A stretch of 64,000 nucleotides of DNA, taken from Haloferax massiliensis (GTDB taxonomy: Archaea > Halobacteriota > Halobacteria > Halobacteriales > Haloferacaceae). Below, in pieces: positions 54,822-62,888 of this stretch. The translations under genes and the position numbers were made by a program. Each line of letters opens with the position of its first letter. The first letter of the stretch is position 1. The DNA lies in the NCBI RefSeq assembly GCF_001368915.1, contig NZ_CSTE01000001.1:137364-201363 (forward strand), read 5' to 3'. The notes under the pieces are model-generated. The model worked only from the letters and a program-made list of their open reading frames with translations. It was not told the origin of the DNA and ran no database searches.

Positions 54822-55796
54822 ATGACAGAGTACGATACGTCAATCGTTATCCCGACTTACAATGATGAAGCTACTCTTGCTGCTTGCTTGGAGTCTCTAG
54901 AGTCAATGAATTACCCAGGGTCATTCAATACTATTATTGTTGATGGTCACTCGAAAGATGATACAATCAGTATTGCAGAAAAGTACGACTGTGACGTAAT
55001 ATTTGAAGATAAAGGGACAATCAGCTATGCACGCGAACTGGGGGTGGAAAAATCAGATAGTGAATTTGTTGCATTCACCGACGCTGACTGTGTTGTCCCC
55101 GAAAATTGGCTCTCAACACTAATTAATCACTTTGACGACAATGGTAAAGTGGCTGCTGTTGGTGGGCCAAACATCACTCCAGAAGATGATTCTACTTTTG
55201 CGAAGTCAGTTGGTGATGTCCTTTCCTTGTTGAGTGGTGCTGGTGCAAGATATGGATTTGAAGGTAAAGAGACACGCGAGATCTATCATAACCCAACATG
55301 CAATGTTGTCTATCGTCGCGAGGTGATTGAAGAAGTTGGTGGGTTCAATCACGATCTTATCACCGTTGACGACGAAGAGATGGACTACAGAATTCGAGAA
55401 CAGGACTACAAAATACTCTACACCCCAGAAGCCGAAGTTCTTCACTATCGACGACCGAGTTGGAAGTCGTTTACGAAGATGGGGTATCGGTATGGACTTG
55501 GCCGGGCACAAGCGACAAAGTTACATCCAGAGATGGGCGAGTGGTTCCATTTTGCTCCATCATCGATAATTCTTCTTCTAGCTCTCTTTCTTGGAAATGC
55601 TGTTAGATCACGCTCTTGGGTTAAGAGATTCGCTGGAACACTATCCCTCGGGGTTATGGGGATAGTCAGTATGAGTGTATTCCTCTCAGCGAAACGTAAC
55701 CGATGGACTCAACTCCCGGTTTACGTAATACTAATCTCGATCTGGTTCTGGTCTTGGGGGGTTGGGTTTATCAAGGGTCTCTGCCAGAATACGTGA
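54822..55796 (+). CDS. family 2 glycosyltransferase
   Basis: A 324-residue GT2 with catalytic GT-A domain (about 1-240) containing SIVIPTYNDEATLAACLESL, VDGHSKDDT and the DxD-like FTDADCVV, then two or three C-terminal helices. It should add a sugar to a lipid-linked glycan on the inner face of the membrane. The C-terminal basic patch (ARELGVEK and RNRW) and AT-rich composition match the other island genes. Convergent with the next gene, 10 bases apart. Confidence 0.82.
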   Translation: MTEYDTSIVIPTYNDEATLAACLESLESMNYPGSFNTIIVDGHSKDDTISIAEKYDCDVIFEDKGTISYARELGVEKSDSEFVAFTDADCVVPENWLSTLINHFDDNGKVAAVGGPNITPEDDSTFAKSVGDVLSLLSGAGARYGFEGKETREIYHNPTCNVVYRREVIEEVGGFNHDLITVDDEEMDYRIREQDYKILYTPEAEVLHYRRPSWKSFTKMGYRYGLGRAQATKLHPEMGEWFHFAPSSIILLLALFLGNAVRSRSWVKRFAGTLSLGVMGIVSMSVFLSAKRNRWTQLPVYVILISIWFWSWGVGFIKGLCQNT

Positions 55797-55806
55797 AAAT
55801 TTGTTC

Positions 55807-56970
55807 TTAGACGAGTCTCCCTATGAGTCTATCATATTCTTCAAAAAGATTACCCCAGTCATATTGTTTTCCTAGCTCTTGTGCATTTGACCCTAAATCA
55901 TCCCGAAGTGATTTAGAAGTAGTGAGCTGCTCAATTGCTTCAATGATTCCCGCAGTTGAGTCTCTAACGAGCGCTGTCTCCCCATCTTCAACACTAAGAC
56001 CTTGAATACCAACAGAAGTAGTCACAATGGGAAGACCTGCTGCCATGTAATCTAACATCTTCAATTTCGTTCCAGAACCCATAGAGAGAGGGCAAAGGGC
56101 GATGTCAGCATACCCGAGACACGCACCAAGATCATCAACAAACCCAGGAGTCAACACATTGGGCTGATCCGTCGATGGGGGATTTCGACCGATCAACAGG
56201 AATTGCATCTCTGGATACGTTGGTGCAATTTCGTTAATTATTATCTGTGCAGCATCTTTGTTTGGGTCGTAGTCATACGCCCCAACGAAAACGCAAGATT
56301 GCTTCGAGGTGTCCAGACCACCAATGCTTGGATGTTGAGTAGATGACTTCTCTGTCCCAATTTTTGAGTAGTCAGTTCCATTCGGGATAACAGAGTATGT
56401 CGTTGAAGACAGATCAAACGACTCGCAATCAGATTCAGACATAAAAACGACAGCATCTGCATTGTCAATCATCCGTTGTTCGAATTCTTGATGACGGTCG
56501 ACAATCGAATCTCGAACTAATTTGGGGATACTCCTTCCATCTAAGAACTGCTCGACGACTCGAAATTCGGCATTATGTTTGTTGATTAGAAACGGAGCAT
56601 CAGATCTGCGCGCAATCGTAAGGGCAGCAGGCGATAGCTGTGGACACTCACTAACTACTAAATCTGGCTCAAGTCCTTTTGAGTTAATTGCATCAAGACA
56701 TCTTTCCAAGAATATCTCGTTCAATATATCTATTCTAGCCGCCATTAGAAGTGTCCAGAAATAAATTCGGCTCACTTTCGAATTGAGCCATGGGGTAGCT
56801 ATGTCGAGTGTTTCAACTGTCTCTTCCGGCGGCGTATCACCATCCCAAGGTGCTGCTACCCACGAAGTACCGAGTTCAGCGAATTTTTTTCCGCATTCCC
56901 AAACTCGCCGATCTGCCCCACTTCCGGGAGGATACGGTGGCTTCCTGTGTAATTGAAGAATATCTACCAT
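55807..56970 (-). CDS. family 4 (GT-B) glycosyltransferase
   Basis: A 387-residue GT-B enzyme. The N-terminal Rossmann half starts MVDILQLHRKPPYPPGSGAD, and the C-terminal half carries GRNPPSTDQPNVLTPGFVDD and the donor-binding SMGSGTKLKMLDYMAAGLPI, then TTSVGIQGLSVEDGETALV. It transfers a nucleotide-activated sugar. The start at 56970 lies two bases after the stop of the upstream sulfatase-fold gene (56972), so both are in one operon. Confidence 0.82.
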   Translation of the reverse strand: MVDILQLHRKPPYPPGSGADRRVWECGKKFAELGTSWVAAPWDGDTPPEETVETLDIATPWLNSKVSRIYFWTLLMAARIDILNEIFLERCLDAINSKGLEPDLVVSECPQLSPAALTIARRSDAPFLINKHNAEFRVVEQFLDGRSIPKLVRDSIVDRHQEFEQRMIDNADAVVFMSESDCESFDLSSTTYSVIPNGTDYSKIGTEKSSTQHPSIGGLDTSKQSCVFVGAYDYDPNKDAAQIIINEIAPTYPEMQFLLIGRNPPSTDQPNVLTPGFVDDLGACLGYADIALCPLSMGSGTKLKMLDYMAAGLPIVTTSVGIQGLSVEDGETALVRDSTAGIIEAIEQLTTSKSLRDDLGSNAQELGKQYDWGNLFEEYDRLIGRLV

Positions 56971-56971
56971 T

Positions 56972-58306
56972 CTATAAATATCCCAAATCTTCAAGCCGGC
57001 CTTCAACGTCCTCGCCTAAGTCATCATCAATTAATTCGGAGTCAACATCTAATTCAGATAGCCGTTTCTCAGCTATCGATTGAACCAGCTCTCCACCGGC
57101 ATCTGTAGGTGTTTCCGTGATTTGATCGCTAGTGATCTCAAATAATCTTTTTTCACCACGGATTTGATCAAGTTCGAACAACCACTTATCGGACCGAACA
57201 CCGATGACTGCGTCTCCTTCGACTTGATGTTCTGCAATGATATACTCCCTATTTTCTTGGCTAGGTATGATTCCTTCATATGCCTCAGGAGCATCAACCT
57301 CGACAGAGTCGAAGATAATGCCGGGAATATCCATCAGACTAATCAGATCAGTTGTAGTCTCACGCAATTTAGCAGGACCATTTGCAACAAGGAGTGGAAC
57401 CTGTAGTAGTTCGTCATACATCCGCTCTGGTTTTCCATAGAGGTCATGATCACCAAACAACTCGCCATGATCTGAAGTGTAAATAATAAGAGTATCTTCA
57501 AGTTGCCCCATCTGTTTCAGTTTATCAAGTATACGTTTGATCTGCTCATCCGTGTACTTGATAGCAGCACGATACAGTCGTTCTAGAGCATCCAACTCTT
57601 CAGTACCAAGTGAGTCCGGGGAACGAATTAATGCAGAGTACCACTCTGAAACTTCTTCCTGTGTGACATTTTTGACCCCAAACTCTGTGCGGTATTTCTC
57701 TGGAGGATAGCATGGATGGTGAACATCCATATAATGAGCCCAAGCGAAGAAGTCTGATTCAACATCATCAATCCAAGTAATACAATCGTCCGTTATTACT
57801 TCTGCACTAACGTATGGACGTGGTTTTCCACGGAATAGCTGGTAAATGTCCTTAATTCGCTTGGTAAAGTTGACTTTATCGTCAATCTTTCGAAGTTTTG
57901 GGTGGTTTACCTCGATTCCGCGTGGAAATATCTTTGTTGCAATGCCCATAAGCGGATTCTGATAATCTTCAAATGTGTCAAATCCGTCATCATAATTGAA
58001 GTGGTGGGAAAGGAACGGATTTGATTGAAAACCGGCAGTATGGAATCCATTTTTCTGCATTTCAGTCGCCAGCCGTGGACGATCTTCATTAAGCGGTCCA
58101 AGCCCACCGCAAGATAGTGGTAACGTCCCAGTTAGAATACCAGGGAATGAGACTGCTGTGGCAGGTCCCGTCGCAAACGCAGACTCGAAGGAAATTCCTT
58201 GTTGAGCCAACTCCGCCGCAGCAGGTGTATTTGTCCAGTCATTATCTAGCGGGAGATAATCTTCCCTGAGCGAGTCCACTGTGATTAGCAGGACGTTCTT
58301 GCTCAT
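56972..58306 (-). CDS. alkaline-phosphatase-superfamily enzyme, Thr nucleophile (third)
   Basis: A 444-residue enzyme with NVLLITVDSLREDYLPLDND, GPATAVSFPGILTGTLPLSC (Thr in the nucleophile position), a mid-domain with HYMDVHHPCYPPEKY, and IIYTSDHGELFGDHDLYGKP (metal Asp-His). It ends RLEDLGYL, the tail common to the four enzymes here. Lacking a signal peptide, it should act in the cytosol. First gene before the GT4 at 55807-56970. Confidence 0.78.
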   Translation of the reverse strand: MSKNVLLITVDSLREDYLPLDNDWTNTPAAAELAQQGISFESAFATGPATAVSFPGILTGTLPLSCGGLGPLNEDRPRLATEMQKNGFHTAGFQSNPFLSHHFNYDDGFDTFEDYQNPLMGIATKIFPRGIEVNHPKLRKIDDKVNFTKRIKDIYQLFRGKPRPYVSAEVITDDCITWIDDVESDFFAWAHYMDVHHPCYPPEKYRTEFGVKNVTQEEVSEWYSALIRSPDSLGTEELDALERLYRAAIKYTDEQIKRILDKLKQMGQLEDTLIIYTSDHGELFGDHDLYGKPERMYDELLQVPLLVANGPAKLRETTTDLISLMDIPGIIFDSVEVDAPEAYEGIIPSQENREYIIAEHQVEGDAVIGVRSDKWLFELDQIRGEKRLFEITSDQITETPTDAGGELVQSIAEKRLSELDVDSELIDDDLGEDVEGRLEDLGYL

Positions 58307-58356
58307 GTGTAAGTTAGATGTTGTTAGCTATTTATAGAATCTTTCCATTATATGGG

Positions 58357-59538
58357 TTATACCCAATCCAGTATTGTTTGGCGAAGTTCCGCTGAAATCT
58401 GTGACCAGTCATATTTGTTTTTAACAATTTCTTGAGCAGATTCGCCAATCGACTTCTTGAGTTCATCATCTTGATGCAATCGCTGGATTGATGACTGAAA
58501 CTCTGACAACTCTGAGATAATGATCTCTTCACCATCACTCACGTCAAGTCCACGAACACCAAATGGTGTTGAGATCACTGGAAGTTCCCAATTAAAATAA
58601 TCGAATAGCTTCACATTCGTTCCTCCGCCAGATTTCATCGGATGAACGGCAAAATCAGCAGCTTGAAAGTACGGCTCGATCTCTTTAACGAAACCGACTT
58701 GTTCAACATTGTGGGTTTCTTTGTCGACTTCTTCACAGGCAGTCCCAACTGCGAGAAATTGGATGCTTTCATCATTAACCTCAGCTGCAATATCATGAAG
58801 AAACTTGAGTGCCTCAATGTTTGGGGTGTGCTTACTTCCTACGAAGAGAACAAGAGATGTATCTTCTCCAATGTCATGCTGGTTTCGGATAGACTGGCGG
58901 TTAGTTGCACTGTCCGTCGGTGAATTATTGGCATATGTTCCGTTTGGAGCAATGAGAATCTCCGCCTCGCTGAACTCTCGGCTATAAATGTCTTTATCTC
59001 GTTCTGATGTACAAACGACTAGGTCAGCGTGGTCAACAGCCTTACGTTCGGATTTCTTGACCCACCTATAAAACAATTGGTGTAATGGTGAACCAGACGA
59101 AAGAGCAGAGAATCGCTCTGGTTCGTAGTTGTGGCTGGAGTAGACCAATAGGCCATCATCTAAAATAGAATCAACTGCAGAAACTTGCCAAGGTCCTTCA
59201 ACAAACACAATATCAGCATCATCAACGAGTTGATGTAAGGTCTTAGTTGGTGTAAGTTCAAGTGCTGGTCCAAGAAGGACATATGGAAAGTCGAAGAGAA
59301 CTGGAAGACTAGCTAGGTCATGGAGAGGGTGATTAACTCTAAGTTCTCGATACGAACCCTCAATTTCAATTGAGGATAGAAACTTGCCTGAGAAGTAGTT
59401 ACGTGGGTCTCCGCCCTGACAGTAACGTGTGACGTCATCTTTGGAAGAGACGAACGCTGTCATTAGACCATGTTTTCTATGATCTCCACCAGTATTTGGT
59501 GGGTGGACACGGTTTGGAACAACTTGAAGAATATTCAT
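58357..59538 (-). CDS. family 4 (GT-B) glycosyltransferase
   Basis: A 393-residue GT-B protein starting MNILQVVPNRVHPPNTGGDH. The donor-binding region in the C-terminal half includes MKSGGGTNVKLFDYFNWELP and TPFGVRGLDVSDGEEIIISE, similar to the GT4 at 55807-56970, so the two are probably paralogues acting on successive sugars. It is downstream of, and two bases from, the sulfatase-fold gene at 59540-60460. Confidence 0.82.
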   Translation of the reverse strand: MNILQVVPNRVHPPNTGGDHRKHGLMTAFVSSKDDVTRYCQGGDPRNYFSGKFLSSIEIEGSYRELRVNHPLHDLASLPVLFDFPYVLLGPALELTPTKTLHQLVDDADIVFVEGPWQVSAVDSILDDGLLVYSSHNYEPERFSALSSGSPLHQLFYRWVKKSERKAVDHADLVVCTSERDKDIYSREFSEAEILIAPNGTYANNSPTDSATNRQSIRNQHDIGEDTSLVLFVGSKHTPNIEALKFLHDIAAEVNDESIQFLAVGTACEEVDKETHNVEQVGFVKEIEPYFQAADFAVHPMKSGGGTNVKLFDYFNWELPVISTPFGVRGLDVSDGEEIIISELSEFQSSIQRLHQDDELKKSIGESAQEIVKNKYDWSQISAELRQTILDWV

Positions 59539-59539
59539 C

Positions 59540-60460
59540 TTAAGATAAGTACCCTAATTGCTTCAGGTGTTCTTCAACGGTTTCGTTATCTACCTCATCG
59601 TCACTATGTTTCGTTGAACCTGTAGTGATATCCTTACGTGGTCCATTTTGGTATTCTAACCAAGGAACTTTTGTCAACTCTTCAGTGTAGATTCCTTGTG
59701 GATGCCCCCACTCACGAATAGGGATTGGAGATGAGCGTTCATCAAGCATGTTTCCATGATCTGAGGTCACAACCGTTTTACCAGAGAGTTGAGTCAGGAG
59801 CTTCTCAACATGCGGTAGAGCAATACGAAGATTACTGCGATAGGCTTCCCTTATTTCCTCTTCACTAACGTCAATCTGACCTCTCATCAAACGCATCCAA
59901 AAACCAGGTGTGTCTGGGTCAAATGCGTCATCAATCTCAATGTCTGAATCAATAAACGGATAGTGCGGTTGTATGAAGTGGATTATCAAACGTTTATTTG
60001 GATACTGTTTCGATGCTTGAAGGCCACAGTGAACCATACTTTCCGGAAGAACAGTATGATTTTGTTCGTCCCAGAATTCGTCTTCCGACCAAACATTTTC
60101 TACATCATAGAACGAGGTATTGAGTGATCCAGAATTATGGTAAAACTGGCCATTTCCAGTTACGTATACCGTGTCTAACATAGATCGATCCGCAAGATTC
60201 CCATGAAGAAATTCAACAGTCATTGAGCCAAGAGACTCAACTTCGGATAATTGGCCGGGTAAATTGGACTCCCTCTCAAAAGTGTCGTATCGGCAACCAT
60301 CGAGAATAATCAGATTGTCCCAGTCTTGGTCCATGAAATTCAGTCCGCGATGATTAAACTCGGTCTCACGTAACTTCGTATGATAGAGCCGATTAATCGC
60401 TCTCGCAAATAGCTCTGGGTTAGCAAGGGCAATACCAATCTTCTTTGACATTCCACTCAT
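59540..60460 (-). CDS. alkaline-phosphatase-superfamily protein, truncated-type (fourth)
   Basis: A 306-residue protein, 130-140 residues shorter than the other three: LIILDGCRYDTFERES in place of the first metal Asp block, LGSMTVEFLHGN in the nucleophile region, and TVVTSDHGNMLDER with the metal Asp-His. It ends HLKQLGYLS. Overlap with the GT2 stop (60460) by one base places it in the same operon. The shorter form may lack a cap domain. Confidence 0.7.
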   Translation of the reverse strand: MSGMSKKIGIALANPELFARAINRLYHTKLRETEFNHRGLNFMDQDWDNLIILDGCRYDTFERESNLPGQLSEVESLGSMTVEFLHGNLADRSMLDTVYVTGNGQFYHNSGSLNTSFYDVENVWSEDEFWDEQNHTVLPESMVHCGLQASKQYPNKRLIIHFIQPHYPFIDSDIEIDDAFDPDTPGFWMRLMRGQIDVSEEEIREAYRSNLRIALPHVEKLLTQLSGKTVVTSDHGNMLDERSSPIPIREWGHPQGIYTEELTKVPWLEYQNGPRKDITTGSTKHSDDEVDNETVEEHLKQLGYLS

Positions 60461-61356
60461 TACGGGTATCGTCCTCGGCCTTGTTTATTCAATATACCGT
60501 CTACAGTACCTTGAGTGAGTCCAATTAGACCATCAATGTTCTGAGATTTCATCACCATCAAAAATTGTACGAATACCCAATTCAGGTATTGCCACACAAA
60601 AAGGAAGATAGACATCTCGTGGTTATATTTGTAGTACAGTAACCAACGATTCCGTGCAGTATAATAGGTCAAGGTTCTATTTAGGTCCCCTCCACTACTA
60701 TTGCTACTTTTGTGATATACCCTACAATTAAGAATGGTCAGCATCCTGAATTTCTCAGATATATCGTATGCAAATGCAACATCTTCACGATATATGAAGT
60801 AACGCTCAGGCAATAATCCGTATTCATCAAATACGTCCGTAGAGATGAGAGTACTACACAGCGGGAGGTATTCGTTTTCAACAAACTGTTCTGGTTTTTC
60901 TGAGATACATTTATGATGCGTAGAGTGACCAGATCCCCGATCCAGTTCACCTTTAGTGAACCATTCCGTTTCCTTGTCCGGGTACTCAAAGACTTGAGGA
61001 GTTATACAACCTACAGATTCCATTTCGAAGTATGGCAGTAGTTTCTCCAAAATTGAGAAATCTTCGATCACGACATCGTTATTCAGAATCCATGTGAAAT
61101 CTGCCCCATGGTCTACAGCCCAAGAGATGCCCGCATTCATTCCTCCAGAGAATCCACGATTACGATCTAACTCAACAAATACAACCTCAGGAAATGTGTT
61201 CTGTAGTCTCAAAAGGGAATCATCAGTAGATCCATTGTCTACAATGACAATATCATGATTTTTATAGGATATTTTCTGCAGAGAGTCTACACAGTCTCGT
61301 GTGTCTTCAAAGTTATTCCAATTCAGCACGACCGAGACGACGTGAGAACTACTCAT
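60460..61356 (-). CDS. family 2 glycosyltransferase (rhamnosyltransferase-like)
   Basis: A 298-residue GT2 with SVVLNWNNFEDTRDCVDSLQ, VDNGSTDDSLLRLQ, NRGFSGGMNAGISWAVDHGA and WILNNDVVIED (DxD-like). The RNRGFSGGMN block is usual in rhamnosyltransferase-type GT2 enzymes, which fits the dTDP-rhamnose genes nearby. The C-terminus has one or two hydrophobic segments. It begins the minus-strand operon of three genes. Confidence 0.82.
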   Translation of the reverse strand: MSSSHVVSVVLNWNNFEDTRDCVDSLQKISYKNHDIVIVDNGSTDDSLLRLQNTFPEVVFVELDRNRGFSGGMNAGISWAVDHGADFTWILNNDVVIEDFSILEKLLPYFEMESVGCITPQVFEYPDKETEWFTKGELDRGSGHSTHHKCISEKPEQFVENEYLPLCSTLISTDVFDEYGLLPERYFIYREDVAFAYDISEKFRMLTILNCRVYHKSSNSSGGDLNRTLTYYTARNRWLLYYKYNHEMSIFLFVWQYLNWVFVQFLMVMKSQNIDGLIGLTQGTVDGILNKQGRGRYP

Positions 61357-61513
61357 TGGTTAGGTGAAATTAATTCTAATTGGACCCGGCTAATCATGAA
61401 CTGGCGATACATTCTTCGTGAGAACTGATTCATTGGTCGACATATAAAATGGGTAGGTTGATCACAATTTGTTCTTCTCCAATATTGGTTGGACATAGTT
61501 AAATCTCACACTA

Positions 61514-61753
61514 CTACCTTTCCCGCGGATCTTCCACCAACTCATATAACCCACCTCGGTTCAACTGCATAATCCATCCGGCATTCGTCAGATTCCGCAG
61601 CGCGTACTCGACTTGACCCTTGTCCAAATCAGAGTGCTCCCGAAGGTACAACGGATTGACTCGACCCCACGGTGCATCAGAACTCCGCCCTTGCTTGAAC
61701 AGCTCAAGGACAACTTCCTCCCGTTCGTTCGGTTCGTAGCGTTCGTTAACCAT
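61514..61753 (-). CDS. winged-helix regulator next to the RAMP operon
   Basis: A 79-residue winged-helix protein (EREEVVLELFKQGRSSDAPW, then PLYLREHSDLDKGQVEYALR with LTNAGWIMQLNRGGLYELVE as wing). It resembles the small MarR/PhiH1-repressor-like regulators of haloarchaea. The ATG at 61753 lies about 28-34 bases from a TATA embedded in a perfect palindrome (61778-61792), so it probably represses itself. It is divergent from the cas7-like operon and may control it. Confidence 0.7.
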   Translation of the reverse strand: MVNERYEPNEREEVVLELFKQGRSSDAPWGRVNPLYLREHSDLDKGQVEYALRNLTNAGWIMQLNRGGLYELVEDPRER

Positions 61754-61777
61754 GTATGACGCTGTGTTCTGAGTCCG

Positions 61778-61792
61778 TGAGTATAATACTCA
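61778..61792. promoter_or_regulatory. palindromic operator on the regulator promoter
   Basis: TGAGTATAATACTCA is a perfect 7+1+7 palindrome covering the TATA of the minus-strand regulator gene. A bound dimer would block its promoter. Confidence 0.65.
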
Positions 61793-61831
61793 GCAATCTA
61801 CCATGCAAGCGATCCAATTGTTTGCCAAGCA

Positions 61832-61846
61832 TTTTGCTAAGCAAAA
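61832..61846. promoter_or_regulatory. palindromic operator on the cas7-like promoter
   Basis: TTTTGCTAAGCAAAA is a perfect 7+1+7 palindrome, same architecture as the site at 61778-61792 but different sequence. It abuts a weak TATA-like AAGTACTAAG (61845-61854) on the plus strand. Confidence 0.6.
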
Positions 61847-61880
61847 GTACTAAGTAGCCACCGGACGTAGCATCTATCAA

Positions 61881-61951
61881 GAAGCACGGGTCGCCTCAAA
61901 GGAGAGGACGGTGCTGGAGACACCGCCCCGTGCTTCGCCCAAGACGAAGCA
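61881..61951 (+). ncRNA. predicted structured leader RNA with competing stems
   Basis: GAAGCACGGG (61881-61890) pairs perfectly with CCCGTGCTTC (61927-61936). Within it, CCTC and GAGG (61894-61897, 61904-61907) and CGGTG and CACCG (61909-61913, 61921-61925) form two hairpins, giving a three-way junction. TGCTTCG (61931-61937) can instead pair with CGAAGCA (61945-61951), which would break the closing stem and place the leader ATG (61951) at the base of a hairpin. The promoter TATA predicts transcription starting near 61878. Stems were read by eye; no folding program was run. Confidence 0.6.
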
Positions 61952-62022
61952 TGACACACTCACACGGAAGCTCGAAAGAATCTGTCGAACAGTTTGTGCC
62001 AACTCAATCGAGGCGGCTGTAA
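61951..62022 (+). CDS. possible 23-aa leader ORF coupled to cas7-like gene
   Basis: The ATG at 61951 opens 23 codons ending at TAA 62020-62022, which overlaps the cas7-like ATG by one base (TAATG). This stop-start overlap is typical of translational coupling. The ORF begins at the base of the alternative hairpin of the structured leader. The peptide is polar and resembles no family. Confidence 0.4.
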   Translation: MTHSHGSSKESVEQFVPTQSRRL

Positions 62023-62888
62023 TGTCCACTGATATCGACGTAGATCAGATCACGGACGTATTCGTCCGCATTCACGCTGATCTCCTCGTCGTTGGCGACT
62101 CGATAATCACCGATCGGCATCACGCTTCCAGCGGGAACTACGAGGACACTGACCCACAGAATCAGATCGGTGGCCTCATTCCAGCCTTCTCACTGTCGGG
62201 ATGGCTCCGGCATGGGATGGAAGCAGTCATCCAAGAGTACGGCGGCACCGCGTGCCACCCCGGGGAATCGAATGCGAACTTCCGCAAGGAAGCGATCTAC
62301 AACCGCGACCTCGAATCCGGGTATCACGAGAAGGGTTCATGCGTTGATGACCACGAACACGGCTGCGTTGTCTTCGACCTCTTTGGAGGATTCGGAAACA
62401 ACCCCGGGAAAGTGATGCGCCGTCCGATTCGATTCTCACCGGTTCGATCCGGCGTCGATTACACGCGTGGCCAGGCCGAGGGACACTATCGTCGCCTCAA
62501 TAGGAATATTGTCTCACGAAACAGAGACGACCACCGCGACCCGCTCCGGAACACCAAACTCGACGCAGTCGGCAATCTCGATGGTTGCTGGCATCTGTCG
62601 TTTCGTGAGACGAAGCCAGAGTTCCTCGGAATTCTGGCTGAGGCCGTCGCGTATCTCGACAATCACAATACTGAGTTCATGCACCAACTCGGTGGGATGC
62701 GAAACTTTGGTGGCGGCATCGTCGACACCGAACTTCTGAATCCGCTATACGAAGAACGAGAACTCCGTCGTGTGTTCAACCGGGCGCAAAAGCCCACCAA
62801 GGCGATGGGCGGGAAAGACGAGATGTGGGTGGCTGACTACCTCCCGTCGCTACAGTCTGCACTCGCCGAGCGGGTGGAATCGGCATGA
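62022..62888 (+). CDS. Cas7-like RAMP protein of a putative HRAMP system
   Basis: A 288-residue RAMP-fold protein with several Cas7 (Csm3/Csf2-like) marks: an N-terminal strand FVRIHADLLVVGDS, the LIPAFSLSGWLRHGMEAV loop-helix (about 53-70), FDLFGGFGNNPGKVMRRPIR (118-137) where Cas7 proteins have an LFG segment, and a C-terminal glycine-rich QLGGMRNFGGG (222-232). An insertion with Cys78, Cys107, His111, His113 and Cys115 may bind zinc. In HRAMP systems a diverged Cas7 should line an RNA guide. The ATG at 62022 is supported by TAATG coupling; the longer GTG frame at 61911 falls inside the RNA structure. Confidence 0.72.
   Translation: MSTDIDVDQITDVFVRIHADLLVVGDSIITDRHHASSGNYEDTDPQNQIGGLIPAFSLSGWLRHGMEAVIQEYGGTACHPGESNANFRKEAIYNRDLESGYHEKGSCVDDHEHGCVVFDLFGGFGNNPGKVMRRPIRFSPVRSGVDYTRGQAEGHYRRLNRNIVSRNRDDHRDPLRNTKLDAVGNLDGCWHLSFRETKPEFLGILAEAVAYLDNHNTEFMHQLGGMRNFGGGIVDTELLNPLYEERELRRVFNRAQKPTKAMGGKDEMWVADYLPSLQSALAERVESA

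Noticed and set aside
61911-62021. GTG-initiated 37-residue extension of the Cas7-like protein
   Set aside because: It would start inside the structured RNA, its sequence is unlike the RAMP fold, and the ATG at 62022 has a TAATG coupling signature.
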